From CBFHMJ01 sp965656875 (GTDB lineage Bacteria > Pseudomonadota > Gammaproteobacteria > Enterobacterales > Alteromonadaceae), in contig CBFHMJ010000025.1 in the NCBI GenBank assembly GCA_965656875.1, positions 223,983 through 287,982 of the forward strand: DNA of 64,000 nucleotides, in the 5' to 3' direction. Every line of letters starts with the position of its first letter. Positions within the stretch are counted from its first letter, which is position 1. A model generated the notes under the pieces. The model did not search any database and was not told the origin of the DNA. It was given only the letters and a program-made list of their open reading frames with translations. Of this stretch, positions 18,177 to 27,782 are shown one piece after another. The translations under genes and the position numbers were made by a program.

Positions 18177-18989
18177 TTAACCGTATCGACCTGTAATGTA
18201 ATCTTCAGTTTGTTTTTTAGCTGGTGTAGTAAATAACCGATTGGTATCAGCATACTCAATCAAGTGTCCCATATCCATAAAAGCTGCCTGGTCGGACACC
18301 CTGGCAGCCTGTTGCATGTTATGTGTGACTATTACAACTGTATATTGTTCCTTCAAATCATTGATCAATTCTTCAATGGTTAATGTCGAAATAGGGTCAA
18401 GGGCTGAAGTTGGTTCATCTAACAACAGGATTTCTGGTTCAATCGCTATCGCGCGCGCAATCACCAGCCGCTGCTGTTGTCCGCCTGATAAACCAAATGC
18501 GCTGTCATGCAAACGATCTTTAACTTCATCCCACAATGCCGCAGCGCGTAGTGACCGCTCCACAACTTCATCCAGTTGACGCTTTTCTTTCACGCCTTGC
18601 AGCCTCAGGCCATATACAACATTTTCATATACCGACTTTGGAAAAGGGTTTGGCCGTTGGAAAACCATACCAACTCGTCGCCTTAATGCTGCAACATCAA
18701 CATTTTTTCGATAAACGTCTTCGCCATTCAATTCGATACTGCCTGAAGTCTTGCACTGATCGATCAAATCATTCATTCGATTAATACAACGCAATAAGGT
18801 TGATTTACCACAACCTGAAGGGCCGATAAATGCAGTCACCTTTCCTTTAACGATGTCCATATTAATGTTGTGAAGTGCTTGTTTCTTGCCATAGAACAAA
18901 CTTAAGTCTTTTATAGACAATGAGATCTCTTCTGGCTCTTCATCACCAAACGGATTAAATAAATTTTGGCGGTTAAATCTGGTACTCAT
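18177..18989 (-). CDS. pstB: PstB, phosphate ABC transporter ATPase
   Basis: The 270-aa ATPase has the Walker A GPSGCGKSTLLRCINRMND, the signature LSGGQQQRLVIARAIA, Walker B ILLLDEPTSALD and switch histidine VIVTHNMQQAARVSD. The pattern is that of PstB, including RRVGMVFQRPNPFPKS. It drives import through PstA and PstC and lies between their genes and phoU. Confidence 0.98.
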   Translation of the reverse strand: MSTRFNRQNLFNPFGDEEPEEISLSIKDLSLFYGKKQALHNINMDIVKGKVTAFIGPSGCGKSTLLRCINRMNDLIDQCKTSGSIELNGEDVYRKNVDVAALRRRVGMVFQRPNPFPKSVYENVVYGLRLQGVKEKRQLDEVVERSLRAAALWDEVKDRLHDSAFGLSGGQQQRLVIARAIAIEPEILLLDEPTSALDPISTLTIEELINDLKEQYTVVIVTHNMQQAARVSDQAAFMDMGHLIEYADTNRLFTTPAKKQTEDYITGRYG

Positions 18990-19022
18990 TAATCCTATTA
19001 CCCACTCTCAACAAAAACATGA

Positions 19023-20717
19023 TCAAACAGCCTGATTATCCAGCGATTTAAATTTTTCGCGTAGATGGTTACGGACGGCTATCGCCGTGATATTCAATGT
19101 CACAATCACAGTGACCAGCAAGAACGCTGACGCATACACCAGTGGACGAGCAGCTTCGATGTTGGGACTCTGAAAGCCTACATCGTAGATATGATAACCC
19201 AAATGCATGAATTTACGTTCCAGATGAACAAAAGGGAAATTCCCATCAATTGGCAATGTCGGTGCCATTTTTACTACACCTACCAACATCAAGGGTGCTA
19301 CTTCACCTGCGGCTCTGGCAACAGCCAGAATTAATCCAGTCATTATGGCCGGGCTGGCCATCGGCAACACAATACGCCATAGTGTTTCAGCTTTTGTAGC
19401 ACCTAACGCCAGACTGCCATCACGGACCCAGTCTGGAATTCTGGACAACCCTTCTTCCGTCGATACAATCACTACAGGTAAGGTTAAAATTGCCAGTGTC
19501 AGTGCTGACCAGAGCACCCCAGGCGTACCGAATGTTGGCGCAGGTAGTGATGCTTCATAGAATGCACGGTCAATGCTGCCACCAAAGGTATATACGAATA
19601 ATCCGAGGCCAAAAACACCATATACAACAGACGGAACCCCTGCGAGGTTTATAACAGAAATACGTATGATTCGAGTCAGCCAGTTTTTCCCTGCATATTC
19701 GTGTAGGTAAACTGCGGCAATCACACCCAGTGGTGTCACAATGACGGCCATTAATAACACCATAAAAACAGTACCAAAAATCGCTGGAAATACACCACCT
19801 TCCGTATTTACTTCTCTTGGTTCGTCACTGACAAAATCCCCAATACGGCTAAAAAAATGGCTGATTTTTTGTAGCATTCCAAGCTGGTTAGGATAGGTAA
19901 TACTAATGATTTGAGAAAAATTGATTTCAACCAGCTTTCCGCCCATCTCTCTCACGTAAGCTTTATCCCGGTTCAACTCTTCACGTAATAAAAACAATCG
20001 GGACTCCAGAGATTGATACAACTGCCTGAGTTGTTTCTTTTCGCTATCAAGCGCTGCCAGGTCATCCAATACTGACGGCGCTAATGATGATAGTTTTCTG
20101 TCCGGCGCACTGGCACGAAGTGTCTTTTCTTGAATTCGTATTTGTTCTAACCGATAGTTAATGCCACCGATATCATCACGCTCCAACTCATTAATACTTT
20201 CCGTTAATGCTGAACTGCGCGCCAATGCTTGCTGCCAATGTGATGCCAGCTCACCAAACACTTCGTGACCATCAATGACCAGCTTCTCCATTCGACCGTA
20301 AAAATTACCATTACGGGATCGCTCAATAACCAATAAATCATCAGGTTGCGTTTTCGTTTTAATCTCATCTTCTACTATCCAGCGAAAATCGAGACGAGTA
20401 ATGTCGCGGTTACCCGTTTTAACCAGATAGCGGGTAACAGGCCGTTGAGGATCTTCACCTTCCGTTAGTTCGTGAACAGGTTTTAACTGGCCCAGGGGAA
20501 CAATTTCGGATGAGTAAATCTCACCGATAATAACCGGTGAAGTCTGGTGCGGCGTTGAATGAAGCGTAATTTCCTGGATGGCCGACGGCCAGAACCAGAC
20601 CAGTCCTCGTGAAGCTATTAACAACAACAGGCCAATAACAGAGACCAGTGAAATACTGACTGCTCCGGCCGTCATCCATATCCAGGGCGAACCCGATTTA
20701 AACCACTGTTTGACCAT
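19023..20717 (-). CDS. pstA: PstA, phosphate ABC transporter permease, extended form
   Basis: The 564-aa protein is nearly twice the length of E. coli PstA (about 296). One membrane helix near residue 20 is followed by a periplasmic insert of about 250 residues with a coiled coil (ALDSEKKQLRQLYQSLESRL). The C-terminal permease domain has the EAA-type loop GSLALGATKAETLWRIVLP. Large PstA proteins of this type are known in pseudomonads and vibrios. The start is nine bases after pstC. Confidence 0.95.
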   Translation of the reverse strand: MVKQWFKSGSPWIWMTAGAVSISLVSVIGLLLLIASRGLVWFWPSAIQEITLHSTPHQTSPVIIGEIYSSEIVPLGQLKPVHELTEGEDPQRPVTRYLVKTGNRDITRLDFRWIVEDEIKTKTQPDDLLVIERSRNGNFYGRMEKLVIDGHEVFGELASHWQQALARSSALTESINELERDDIGGINYRLEQIRIQEKTLRASAPDRKLSSLAPSVLDDLAALDSEKKQLRQLYQSLESRLFLLREELNRDKAYVREMGGKLVEINFSQIISITYPNQLGMLQKISHFFSRIGDFVSDEPREVNTEGGVFPAIFGTVFMVLLMAVIVTPLGVIAAVYLHEYAGKNWLTRIIRISVINLAGVPSVVYGVFGLGLFVYTFGGSIDRAFYEASLPAPTFGTPGVLWSALTLAILTLPVVIVSTEEGLSRIPDWVRDGSLALGATKAETLWRIVLPMASPAIMTGLILAVARAAGEVAPLMLVGVVKMAPTLPIDGNFPFVHLERKFMHLGYHIYDVGFQSPNIEAARPLVYASAFLLVTVIVTLNITAIAVRNHLREKFKSLDNQAV

Positions 20718-20726
20718 GAATGCGCC

Positions 20727-23015
20727 CTAAAGAGACCGATATTTTTCACGAAGTCGCTGACGAACAAATTCCGCAGCGGTGTTAAAGATAAAGGTGAAAA
20801 GAAGTAAGACAAAAGCCGCGAGAAACAGCACACGATAGTGCGTGCTATTTACCTCTGACTCAGGCATTTCGACCGCAATATTAGCCGCCATTGTTCTCAT
20901 GCCTTCAAGGATACTCCAGTCCATCACAGGCGTACTGCCTGTTGCCATCAGAACAATCATCGTCTCACCCACAGCACGCCCCAGTCCCATCATTACTGCA
21001 CTGAAAATTCCAGGACTTGCTGTTAATAAGACAACTCGAACCAGCGTTTGCCAGGGCGTTGCTCCTAATGCCAGTGAGCCATTTGAAAGATGACGAGGAA
21101 CACTGAATACCGCGTCTTCAGTGATTGAAAAAATCGTAGGTATGACTGCAAACCCCATAGCTACACCAACAACCAGGGAATTACGTTGGTCATAATCAAT
21201 ACCCAGATCATTGGTGATAAAGTCTCGAACATCGCCACCAAAAATCATAAACTCCAGCCAGTTATCCGCTGCAAAACATGACCAGACAACAACTATAATG
21301 ATCGGAATCATTACCACCGGCTCAGTGCCTTCTGGTAACCATGCTTTAAAACGTCCAGGTAGTGAAAACCATAACAGAGCAAATAGCACGACCGATAAAG
21401 GTAGCAATACAAATAGCAAGACTACCGCTGTCAGATTTTGTTCAAACAAGGGGGCAAGCCACAACCCAGCCAGAAATCCAAGAATAACCGTAGGTAAGGC
21501 TTCCATAATCTCAACCGTCGGTTTAACTATTTTACGTAAACCCGGTGACATAAAATAAGCCGTATAAATAGCCGCAGCCAGCCCGAGAGGTATGGAAAAC
21601 AACATCGCATAAAATGCGGCTTTAAAAGTCCCAAATGAAATTGGCACAAGACTAAATTTAGGTTCTACGACATCGGATGCAGAAGATGATTGCCAGACAT
21701 AATCCGGTTCGCTGTATCCCTCATACCAGACTTGCTCCCATAAGCCATCCCAGGTAACTTCCGGATGCTCATTATCAACTGAATAAACATTTAATACGTT
21801 ATTTGAAACAACCGCGAGATAATCAGCCCGGGAAGAAAAAGCCAGTGATTGAATGCCAGAAGCACTAATTTCACCTTCCCATAATTTGAACTTACTGGTT
21901 GCATAATACAGCTCTGCCTGACCGTCCTGATCTACCACCAGAAATCCTTTTCGATAATGTTCAGGCATTATTGCGGAAATATGATTAAGGTCTGTGGTAA
22001 ACGTTCTGACATTGACATATTGTCGAGAGCCCTGTTGAATCACTTCAAACCACTGATCAATATGCCCATTACTTTTCGCGACTAACATGGAATGCCCACC
22101 AGACAAAAAAGCAAAGGCAGAAATGCTTTGATCTTCCAATGCAACCTCTACTGTCTGGATTAGCTGAACAGCCTTTGGTCGCTGAATATTGTAAATGTGA
22201 ACTAATCGACCTGTTCTGACATACGCCCTGAATAAATCAGCAGATAAATACACATCATCTACCCGATAGGGTTCGGCAAGCTCTGACTCTTGTTCTGGCA
22301 AAAACAGCTTTGATAGAACAGGCAACTGATTACTGCTCTCAATCTGCTCATCTTCGTTAATGATGGCAAGATACACCTCATTGCTTTTGGTGCTGGACAG
22401 CACCCCTAACTGGCCGTTAAAGCGACTAAAATGAAAAGTTTTCAATGCTAATTCATGAGGAAGTATTTCGACTGGTTTTTCACCGAATGGAAAGTTTAAC
22501 TCTACAGGAATAACCTGATGGCTATCAGCAAGATCAGCATGAATAGTAGGTGTGAAAACAGAAATTGAAGACCCTGAACCATATGCATACAAATCTACAG
22601 CAGCTTCGGAACGAGCAAAGACAATATCTTCATCGTTAGCTGTGGCAGGTAACACCTGAAGTCGTTGGTGAGAAAGTGCGCTAACAGGTTTAGACAAATC
22701 ACGGATTCTGTTTAAACCTTGATGAATTTGCATAAACTGAACCGTTCCATCAGCCATAAACTGATAACTGTACTTCGCCTTATCATCAAGACCACTCGCC
22801 AAAACGGTTTTACTATTTGTCAGAACAAATGAATTTTCTTTTTGAATATCGACGGATTCAAAGACAGGTTCAACAACGAAGAAAAGATAAATAAAGATTA
22901 AGAGCAATGCAGCCAAAACCAGTAACGCACCAGAGGTGACCAACCATGTCGCTACTTTATCTCTAATCAGGCGAGTTACTCCCGTAGAGAGATTAGCGTT
23001 AGAGGCGTGTGACAT
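20727..23015 (-). CDS. pstC: PstC, phosphate ABC transporter permease, extended form
   Basis: The 762-aa protein has an N-terminal membrane helix and a large periplasmic region of about 400 residues with repeated beta-strand segments (SISAFAFLSGGHSMLVAKSN, LAFSSRADYLAVVSNN) that look like a propeller. A C-terminal permease domain has the loop GSLALGATPWQTLVRVVL. ATG 23015 is chosen over the longer frame from 23099: it has CCGGAG seven bases before it, and the extra sequence contains the Pho box and -10. It is the first gene of the pst operon and presumably PhoB-activated. Confidence 0.95.
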   Translation of the reverse strand: MSHASNANLSTGVTRLIRDKVATWLVTSGALLVLAALLLIFIYLFFVVEPVFESVDIQKENSFVLTNSKTVLASGLDDKAKYSYQFMADGTVQFMQIHQGLNRIRDLSKPVSALSHQRLQVLPATANDEDIVFARSEAAVDLYAYGSGSSISVFTPTIHADLADSHQVIPVELNFPFGEKPVEILPHELALKTFHFSRFNGQLGVLSSTKSNEVYLAIINEDEQIESSNQLPVLSKLFLPEQESELAEPYRVDDVYLSADLFRAYVRTGRLVHIYNIQRPKAVQLIQTVEVALEDQSISAFAFLSGGHSMLVAKSNGHIDQWFEVIQQGSRQYVNVRTFTTDLNHISAIMPEHYRKGFLVVDQDGQAELYYATSKFKLWEGEISASGIQSLAFSSRADYLAVVSNNVLNVYSVDNEHPEVTWDGLWEQVWYEGYSEPDYVWQSSSASDVVEPKFSLVPISFGTFKAAFYAMLFSIPLGLAAAIYTAYFMSPGLRKIVKPTVEIMEALPTVILGFLAGLWLAPLFEQNLTAVVLLFVLLPLSVVLFALLWFSLPGRFKAWLPEGTEPVVMIPIIIVVVWSCFAADNWLEFMIFGGDVRDFITNDLGIDYDQRNSLVVGVAMGFAVIPTIFSITEDAVFSVPRHLSNGSLALGATPWQTLVRVVLLTASPGIFSAVMMGLGRAVGETMIVLMATGSTPVMDWSILEGMRTMAANIAVEMPESEVNSTHYRVLFLAAFVLLLFTFIFNTAAEFVRQRLREKYRSL

Positions 23016-23043
23016 GGAAACTCCGGAATTTTTGACTGGGTGA

Positions 23044-23077
23044 ATTATAGATTCAACAGATGACACTTTTGTGACAA
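23044..23077 (-). promoter_or_regulatory. Pho box and -10 of the pstCAB-phoU operon
   Basis: On the minus strand TTGTCACAAAAGTGTCAT (23077-23060) matches the PhoB consensus of two TGTCA-containing repeats 11 bases apart. It is followed by a 10-base spacer and a perfect TATAAT (23049-23044). This is the layout of PhoB-activated promoters, where the Pho box replaces the -35. Transcription would begin about 20 bases before ATG 23015. Confidence 0.88.
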
Positions 23078-23099
23078 AGTGGTTCAGCACCTGACACAT

Positions 23100-23673
23100 C
23101 CCACAGATAGTGTTGAAATTGAATAAACTGAACTGGTATTAATAAATATCAACTACTGTAAATATTTTAAACACAAGTACTCTGCTTCATTTTTTAATGT
23201 TTTCTTTGATATCCCCTCCATTTATTACCCAATTCTTGAACATACATAGAGACATCGGTATGCTTGATGCTCAGTCATTCTTTCCGCGTTAATCAACAAA
23301 ACTCATGACCGGGCTACCCGGCACCAAAGTCGTTAACAAATTGCTATATTTTTAATTAACAGCCAGCTGGGAATTGCCGTTTATTTTGATAAAAAAAATG
23401 CAATGGTGACCTCATTGTTAAATAATTTCGTTCGATTATATGTGTTATGTACTATCATACATAGCAAGCAAATAGTTTTGTGATTATCAATATTTTTATT
23501 AAAATACAAACAATTAAAAAAAGGTGCATGCATAGGATGCTTTTTCAATCAATAGTTTGAGAAGCACGAGAAAAAAAACAGAAAAAATCTGTAAACCTTT
23601 ACTAGACAGATGTTGAATTAGCGTCAATACTTTGTGTTAACAACATCATAATGAGCCATGAGGATTCGTGCAT
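23100..23673. other. Intergenic region between pstC and the ACT-domain gene
   Basis: No gene seen. It is AT-rich and must hold the promoter of the ACT-domain gene. GATGTTG and CAACATC (near 23610 and 23641) can pair across about 25 bases just before that gene's ribosome site. No known operator recognised. Confidence 0.4.
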
Positions 23674-24183
23674 ATGAAGCAATTAGTACTCACTATATTA
23701 GGGGAAGATAAACCCGGACTTGTTGAACAGATTTCAAGTACAGTTTCCACTCATCAGGGTAGCTGGTTAGCCAGTAACCTGAGTCACCTGTGTGGATTAT
23801 TCGCAGGATTGGTACAAATTGAAGTAAGTGAAGATAAATTACAAAATCTTCGCGATGCACTATTAAGTTTACCTGATCTTGATATTCAGATACGTGACAG
23901 ACACGAACATGAACATCACGACAACACCGAAAAACTTAACTTAGTGATTACTGGCAATGATCGAGTTGGTATTGTTCAGGAATTGTCAGAGATTATCAGG
24001 CACAAGGGTGCCAATATTGTTCACTTCACCAGTCAACAACAAAGCGCACCAAACTGGGGAGTTCCACTGTTTAATGCCGTTGCTAACATTGAATTGCCGG
24101 TAGGAATGGATAGCGACGAAGTTGTTGATGCACTGGAATCATTCGCCAATGATCTGACTGTCGATGTAGAACCCGCAGCCTAG
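23674..24183 (+). CDS. ACT-domain protein, GcvR-like regulator
   Basis: The 169-aa protein consists of two ACT domains, LVLTILGEDKPGLVEQISSTV at the start and LNLVITGNDRVGIVQELSEII in the second half, joined by a His-rich linker (RHEHEHHDN). ACT domains bind small molecules, often amino acids, and GcvR of this layout controls glycine cleavage genes by binding a partner regulator. ATG 23674, with AGGA nine bases upstream, is better than the GTG at 23668. It stands alone between two minus-strand phosphate operons with no gcv genes in view, so its target is unknown. Confidence 0.8.
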   Translation: MKQLVLTILGEDKPGLVEQISSTVSTHQGSWLASNLSHLCGLFAGLVQIEVSEDKLQNLRDALLSLPDLDIQIRDRHEHEHHDNTEKLNLVITGNDRVGIVQELSEIIRHKGANIVHFTSQQQSAPNWGVPLFNAVANIELPVGMDSDEVVDALESFANDLTVDVEPAA

Positions 24184-24208
24184 TCCCTCCTAGCAAAATT
24201 CAGTGTAA

Positions 24209-24253
24209 TTTCAGATAAATGGGAAAGAATCGACGCTTTCCATTTATCTGAAA
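24209..24253. terminator. Long hairpin between convergent genes
   Basis: TTTCAGATAAATGG-GAAAG and CTTTC-CATTTATCTGAAA form a stem of about 18 bp with a one-base bulge. It lies between the ACT-domain gene and the end of pstS. No U-run follows on either side, so termination is inferred from position and stem length. Confidence 0.55.
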
Positions 24254-24261
24254 CCACTCTA

Positions 24262-25266
24262 TCATTCCAGATTTAAATCTCTGAGCGTCAGTTTAATTTG
24301 CTCGGGTGATAATGGCACATAGCCATCCTTCACTACGATCTCCTGCCCTTCCTCCGATAGAATAAAACGAATAAATTCTGTTACCATCGGTGAAAGACGC
24401 TGATTAGGTGCTTTATTGACGTACACATAAAGCAAACGAGAAAGAGGATAAGAGCTGTTATGTGCATTTTCAATCGTGGGTTTGATATAGCTCCCACCAT
24501 CAACTGAAACAGGCACTGTTTTCACGCCAGACGTTATATAACCAATTCCGGAATAACCAACAGCATTCAACGATGAGGAAACGGACTGAACCACTGACGC
24601 AGAACCAGGTTGTTCGTTAACGGTGCGCCGGTAATCACCACTACACAACACTTTCTTTTTAAAATAGCCATACGTTCCCGATGCAGCATTTCGACCAAAC
24701 AATTGAATATCACGATTTTTCCAGGGCCCAGTTAATCCCAATTGTCCCCAGTTGTTTATCGAATGACTGCCACCACAGCGCATAAACTCTGAAAACATTG
24801 CATCTACATCTTCAATTTTGATGCCGACAACCGGATTATCTTTATTGACCATAATGGCAATGGAATCTATCGCCACCGGAATTGCTGTAGGACGGTAACC
24901 ATGACGACGTTCAAAGGCATCTCGTTCACGAGATTTCATCAATCGGCTCATGGGGCCAAAGTCAGCCGTTCTCTCAGTCAAAGCCGTCGGTGCAGTTGAA
25001 GATCCGGTTGACTGAATTTGAATGTTGACCCCGGGATAAAGTCGTTGGAATTCCTCTGCCCAGTAGGTCATCATATTAGACAATGTATCCGATCCAACAG
25101 ACGACAAATTTCCCGAGATTCCTTGTGTACGGATATATGGAGAAAGTGTTTTTTGTGGTAGAGATGTTGCGTCTGTGCTTGCGGATGCTTTAGTATTCAG
25201 TCCTCCAGTGAGTAACAGAGCACTTATCGCAAACACTATTTTACAACGACTAAATATGTCTCTCAC
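24262..25266 (-). CDS. pstS: PstS-like periplasmic phosphate-binding protein
   Basis: The 334-aa protein has a signal peptide and the PstS/SphX pattern: SSVGSDTLSNMMTYWAEEF, the phosphate loop STGSSTAPTAL, and FGRNAASGTYGYFK. It captures phosphate in the periplasm for PstCAB. Unusually for the textbook order, it is not next to pstC but overlaps the end of phoR by four bases (ATGA), so it is translated with the phoB-phoR operon and controlled by the Pho box before phoB. Confidence 0.9.
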   Translation of the reverse strand: MRDIFSRCKIVFAISALLLTGGLNTKASASTDATSLPQKTLSPYIRTQGISGNLSSVGSDTLSNMMTYWAEEFQRLYPGVNIQIQSTGSSTAPTALTERTADFGPMSRLMKSRERDAFERRHGYRPTAIPVAIDSIAIMVNKDNPVVGIKIEDVDAMFSEFMRCGGSHSINNWGQLGLTGPWKNRDIQLFGRNAASGTYGYFKKKVLCSGDYRRTVNEQPGSASVVQSVSSSLNAVGYSGIGYITSGVKTVPVSVDGGSYIKPTIENAHNSSYPLSRLLYVYVNKAPNQRLSPMVTEFIRFILSEEGQEIVVKDGYVPLSPEQIKLTLRDLNLE

Positions 25267-26585
25267 AGTGAGATATCCCTGTCTTTTTTATCCGTTATCA
25301 ATTCAGCAGGAATAACGAAACTAAACGTACTTCCTTTTCCAGGCTCACTCGCAATAGACAGAGCGCTACGGTGACGAGTCAGAATATGTTTCACGATAGC
25401 CAGTCCCAGTCCCGAACCACCGGTCTTACGAGAACGAGCTTTATCAATTCGATAAAAGCGTTCAGTTAATCTCGCAATCTGCTCAGGGGCGATACCATCT
25501 CCATCGTCAGATACGGTAAATAACGCATTATTACCTTCACGTCTCCAGCTAACGTTAATAGTTCCCTCTGAAGGAGTGTAAAATATCGCGTTATAAATCA
25601 AATTAGAAAAAGCACTCTGAAGTTCATCAACATCACCATACATATAAAGATCTGAATCGATATCAAAGGTAATCTGATGGTTATACTCTTCATTCAATGC
25701 TTGTACTGCCACTTCTATTGTCTTAAGTGTACAAGGTACATCGACTACCTTTTCAAACTGCTGTGCAGGTGAGGATTCAATTTTAGACAGCTTGAGCAAT
25801 TGTTTAACGAGTGAGTCCATTCGTCTTGTCTGCTCAATCATTGTCAGGTGAGCTTTTTGCCAGATAGGTAGCGGCGGTAAATCTTGATCATCCATCATTT
25901 CAAGATAGCCCTGAAGCACCGTCAATGGTGTTCTTAATTCATGTGAAACATTGGCAACGAAATCCTTTCTCATTTGCTCCAGTTGTTTTAGCTGAGTAAC
26001 ATCGCGAGCCAGTAACATATGCTGATCCGTCGAATAAGGCATGATTCTGAATTCCAGAACTAATTCTTCAGACATCGGCGATTCTGTGATCAATAACTCA
26101 GAAAAATCGTTCTGCTGAATAAAAGAAATAAACTCTGGGTTACGTAATAAGTTGTCCAGGCGCTGCCCAAAATCATCCGGCCACTTTAAGCCCAATAATT
26201 GCTGAGCAAGGCGATTGCACCAGATAATTGACAAATCTTTACCGTAAATAACAACACCATCGGGTAAGGACTCAGCACCTTTTCTGAATCGTTTAACTAA
26301 TGAGCCTAACTCGCCGCGTTTACGGCGCTGATTTTTCTGGAGACGGTGTATTCCTTCAAAAATAGGTTCCCAGCTACCCTCTCCCTCGGGAGGAATCAGC
26401 TTACGGGTACTCCAAAGCCAGTTAGATAATTTCAGCAGGTGGGTGTAATGCCAAATCAGCATGGCAAAACAGGTGAGGAACAGAACTTCGAAAGGGTATC
26501 CAATGAGAAAACCGATGAGTCCAGACAATGTGATTGCTAAAACAAGTCGAGATACAATATCTCGTAAACGTATCGGTCTTCTCAT
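25263..26585 (-). CDS. phoR: PhoR, phosphate regulon sensor kinase
   Basis: The 440-aa protein has two N-terminal membrane helices (about 10-45) without a large periplasmic loop, a PAS domain (PDGVVIYGKDLSIIWCNRLAQQLLG), HisKA with NVSHELRTPLTVLQG and HATPase with GGSGLGLAIVKHIL. This is the PhoR layout, and it follows phoB by 17 bases. It phosphorylates PhoB when phosphate is scarce, under control of PhoU and Pst. Confidence 0.97.
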   Translation of the reverse strand: MRRPIRLRDIVSRLVLAITLSGLIGFLIGYPFEVLFLTCFAMLIWHYTHLLKLSNWLWSTRKLIPPEGEGSWEPIFEGIHRLQKNQRRKRGELGSLVKRFRKGAESLPDGVVIYGKDLSIIWCNRLAQQLLGLKWPDDFGQRLDNLLRNPEFISFIQQNDFSELLITESPMSEELVLEFRIMPYSTDQHMLLARDVTQLKQLEQMRKDFVANVSHELRTPLTVLQGYLEMMDDQDLPPLPIWQKAHLTMIEQTRRMDSLVKQLLKLSKIESSPAQQFEKVVDVPCTLKTIEVAVQALNEEYNHQITFDIDSDLYMYGDVDELQSAFSNLIYNAIFYTPSEGTINVSWRREGNNALFTVSDDGDGIAPEQIARLTERFYRIDKARSRKTGGSGLGLAIVKHILTRHRSALSIASEPGKGSTFSFVIPAELITDKKDRDISL

Positions 26586-26602
26586 TTACGTATTAAATTT
26601 CA

Positions 26603-27292
26603 CTATGTTCTTGCCGAGAATCGATAGCCAGCACCACGAACGGTCTGCACCATTTTGTCATGACCATGTAAAGAGACTGCTTTTCTCAGGCGACGAATAT
26701 GAACGTCAACTGTCCGATCTTCGACGTAAACATTAGTGCCCCAAACCTGATCAAGTAATTGTTCTCGACTATATACTCGTTCAGAGTGGGTCATAAAGAA
26801 ATGTAGTAAACGGAATTCTGTCGGTCCCATTTCCAGTTCATCTTCACCAACACTGACACGATGAGAAATAGGATCAAGCCTTAAACCTTGAATTTCTAAT
26901 ACGTCATCCAGGCTGGTAGGTGAAACACGGCGAATTACGGCTTTTACTCGAGCCATTAATTCTTTCGGTGAGAATGGCTTAGTAACATAGTCATCTGCGC
27001 CAACTTCCAAACCTCGAATTTTATCTTCTTCCTCACCACGGGCCGTTAACATAATGATAGGAATGTTTCGCGTAAGTTCGTTTTGCTTCAGTTGCTTCGC
27101 CAGTTGAATCCCGCTACCACCAGGCAGCATCCAGTCTAATAAAATCAAATCAGGGTATGGTTCTTTGACTGCAACCAGTCCTGATTCAAAGTCAGACGTT
27201 AAAATCGGTTGATAGCCATGCTGGTCAAGCACGAACTCTAACATCTCCCGAATTGGCGTTTCATCTTCAACAACAAGAATTCTACGTGCCAT
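26603..27292 (-). CDS. phoB: PhoB, phosphate regulon response regulator
   Basis: The 229-aa protein has a receiver domain with the phospho-acceptor Asp in DLILLDWMLPG and the ALTS-type switch MLTARGEEEDKIRGLEVGADDYVTKPFSP. A winged-helix DNA-binding domain follows (PTEFRLLHFFMTHSERVYSREQLLDQVWG...RTVDVHIRRLRKA). It activates genes with Pho boxes, including its own operon and pstC here. Confidence 0.98.
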   Translation of the reverse strand: MARRILVVEDETPIREMLEFVLDQHGYQPILTSDFESGLVAVKEPYPDLILLDWMLPGGSGIQLAKQLKQNELTRNIPIIMLTARGEEEDKIRGLEVGADDYVTKPFSPKELMARVKAVIRRVSPTSLDDVLEIQGLRLDPISHRVSVGEDELEMGPTEFRLLHFFMTHSERVYSREQLLDQVWGTNVYVEDRTVDVHIRRLRKAVSLHGHDKMVQTVRGAGYRFSART

Positions 27293-27643
27293 TTTTTTTG
27301 CTCACAGTAATAATCTGGCGCTGATTATTGATTAAAAGTATGACATTTTTATGAAACTTCAACCCTGATATCAGTCCAGTGCATATTTGGCTATTTTGTT
27401 CGCTAAATAAATAAGCTACCAACTGGTATTCCAGATATTCATATAAATGTCATATTAAAGAAGGCCATCATACTACAGTCGTAAAGTAGTAAAAACATCG
27501 TTACCAGATTAACTAACTTTCATTAAAACACTGAGTTATCTGATGATTAAATTTTGAACACCGTTCTGGTATATGGTTAAAAATAAATGTGATATCTTAT
27601 TTGAGCTGTTCAAATCAACATCAATAAGAATAAAGGCTGAACA
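27293..27643. other. Divergent intergenic region upstream of phoB and the peptide cluster
   Basis: It holds the phoB promoter (27324-27357) and the presumed promoter of the downstream plus-strand cluster. GCTGTTCA and TGAACAG (27605-27612 and 27638-27644) form an inverted repeat across about 25 bases just before the small frame at 27644. No other feature recognised. Confidence 0.45.
27324..27357 (-). promoter_or_regulatory. Pho box and -10 of phoB-phoR-pstS
   Basis: On the minus strand GTTTCATAAAAATGTCAT (27357-27340) matches 15 of 18 consensus positions. A 10-base spacer and AATAAT (27329-27324) follow, the same spacing as at pstC. It implies autoactivation of phoB by PhoB. Confidence 0.8.
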
Positions 27644-27775
27644 GTGCGCGTTAATGAGCAAAGTTGCTCAACATTCTCTGAAACTACCTCTCCGGGCAAT
27701 TCAACACACACCAAAGATGTGTCTATGTTGAGATGCTTCAGAGAAGTATTCAGATCCTTATACTTTGCGGAGTAG
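27644..27775 (+). CDS. Possible 43-aa peptide, first gene of cluster
   Basis: GTG at 27644 has AAAGG seven bases upstream and opens a frame of 43 codons ending in REVFRSLYFAE. Its stop lies seven bases before the ATG of the next gene, whose GGAG ribosome site overlaps this frame's end, so coupling is plausible. It contains two Cys and no membrane segment or known motif. A competing 25-codon frame from ATG 27653 lacks a ribosome site. Coding status is uncertain. Confidence 0.35.
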   Translation: MRVNEQSCSTFSETTSPGNSTHTKDVSMLRCFREVFRSLYFAE

Positions 27776-27782
27776 TGTAAAA

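Noticed and set aside
27653..27730. 25-codon frame from ATG inside the 43-codon frame
   Set aside because: No ribosome site; the GTG frame at 27644 is better placed.
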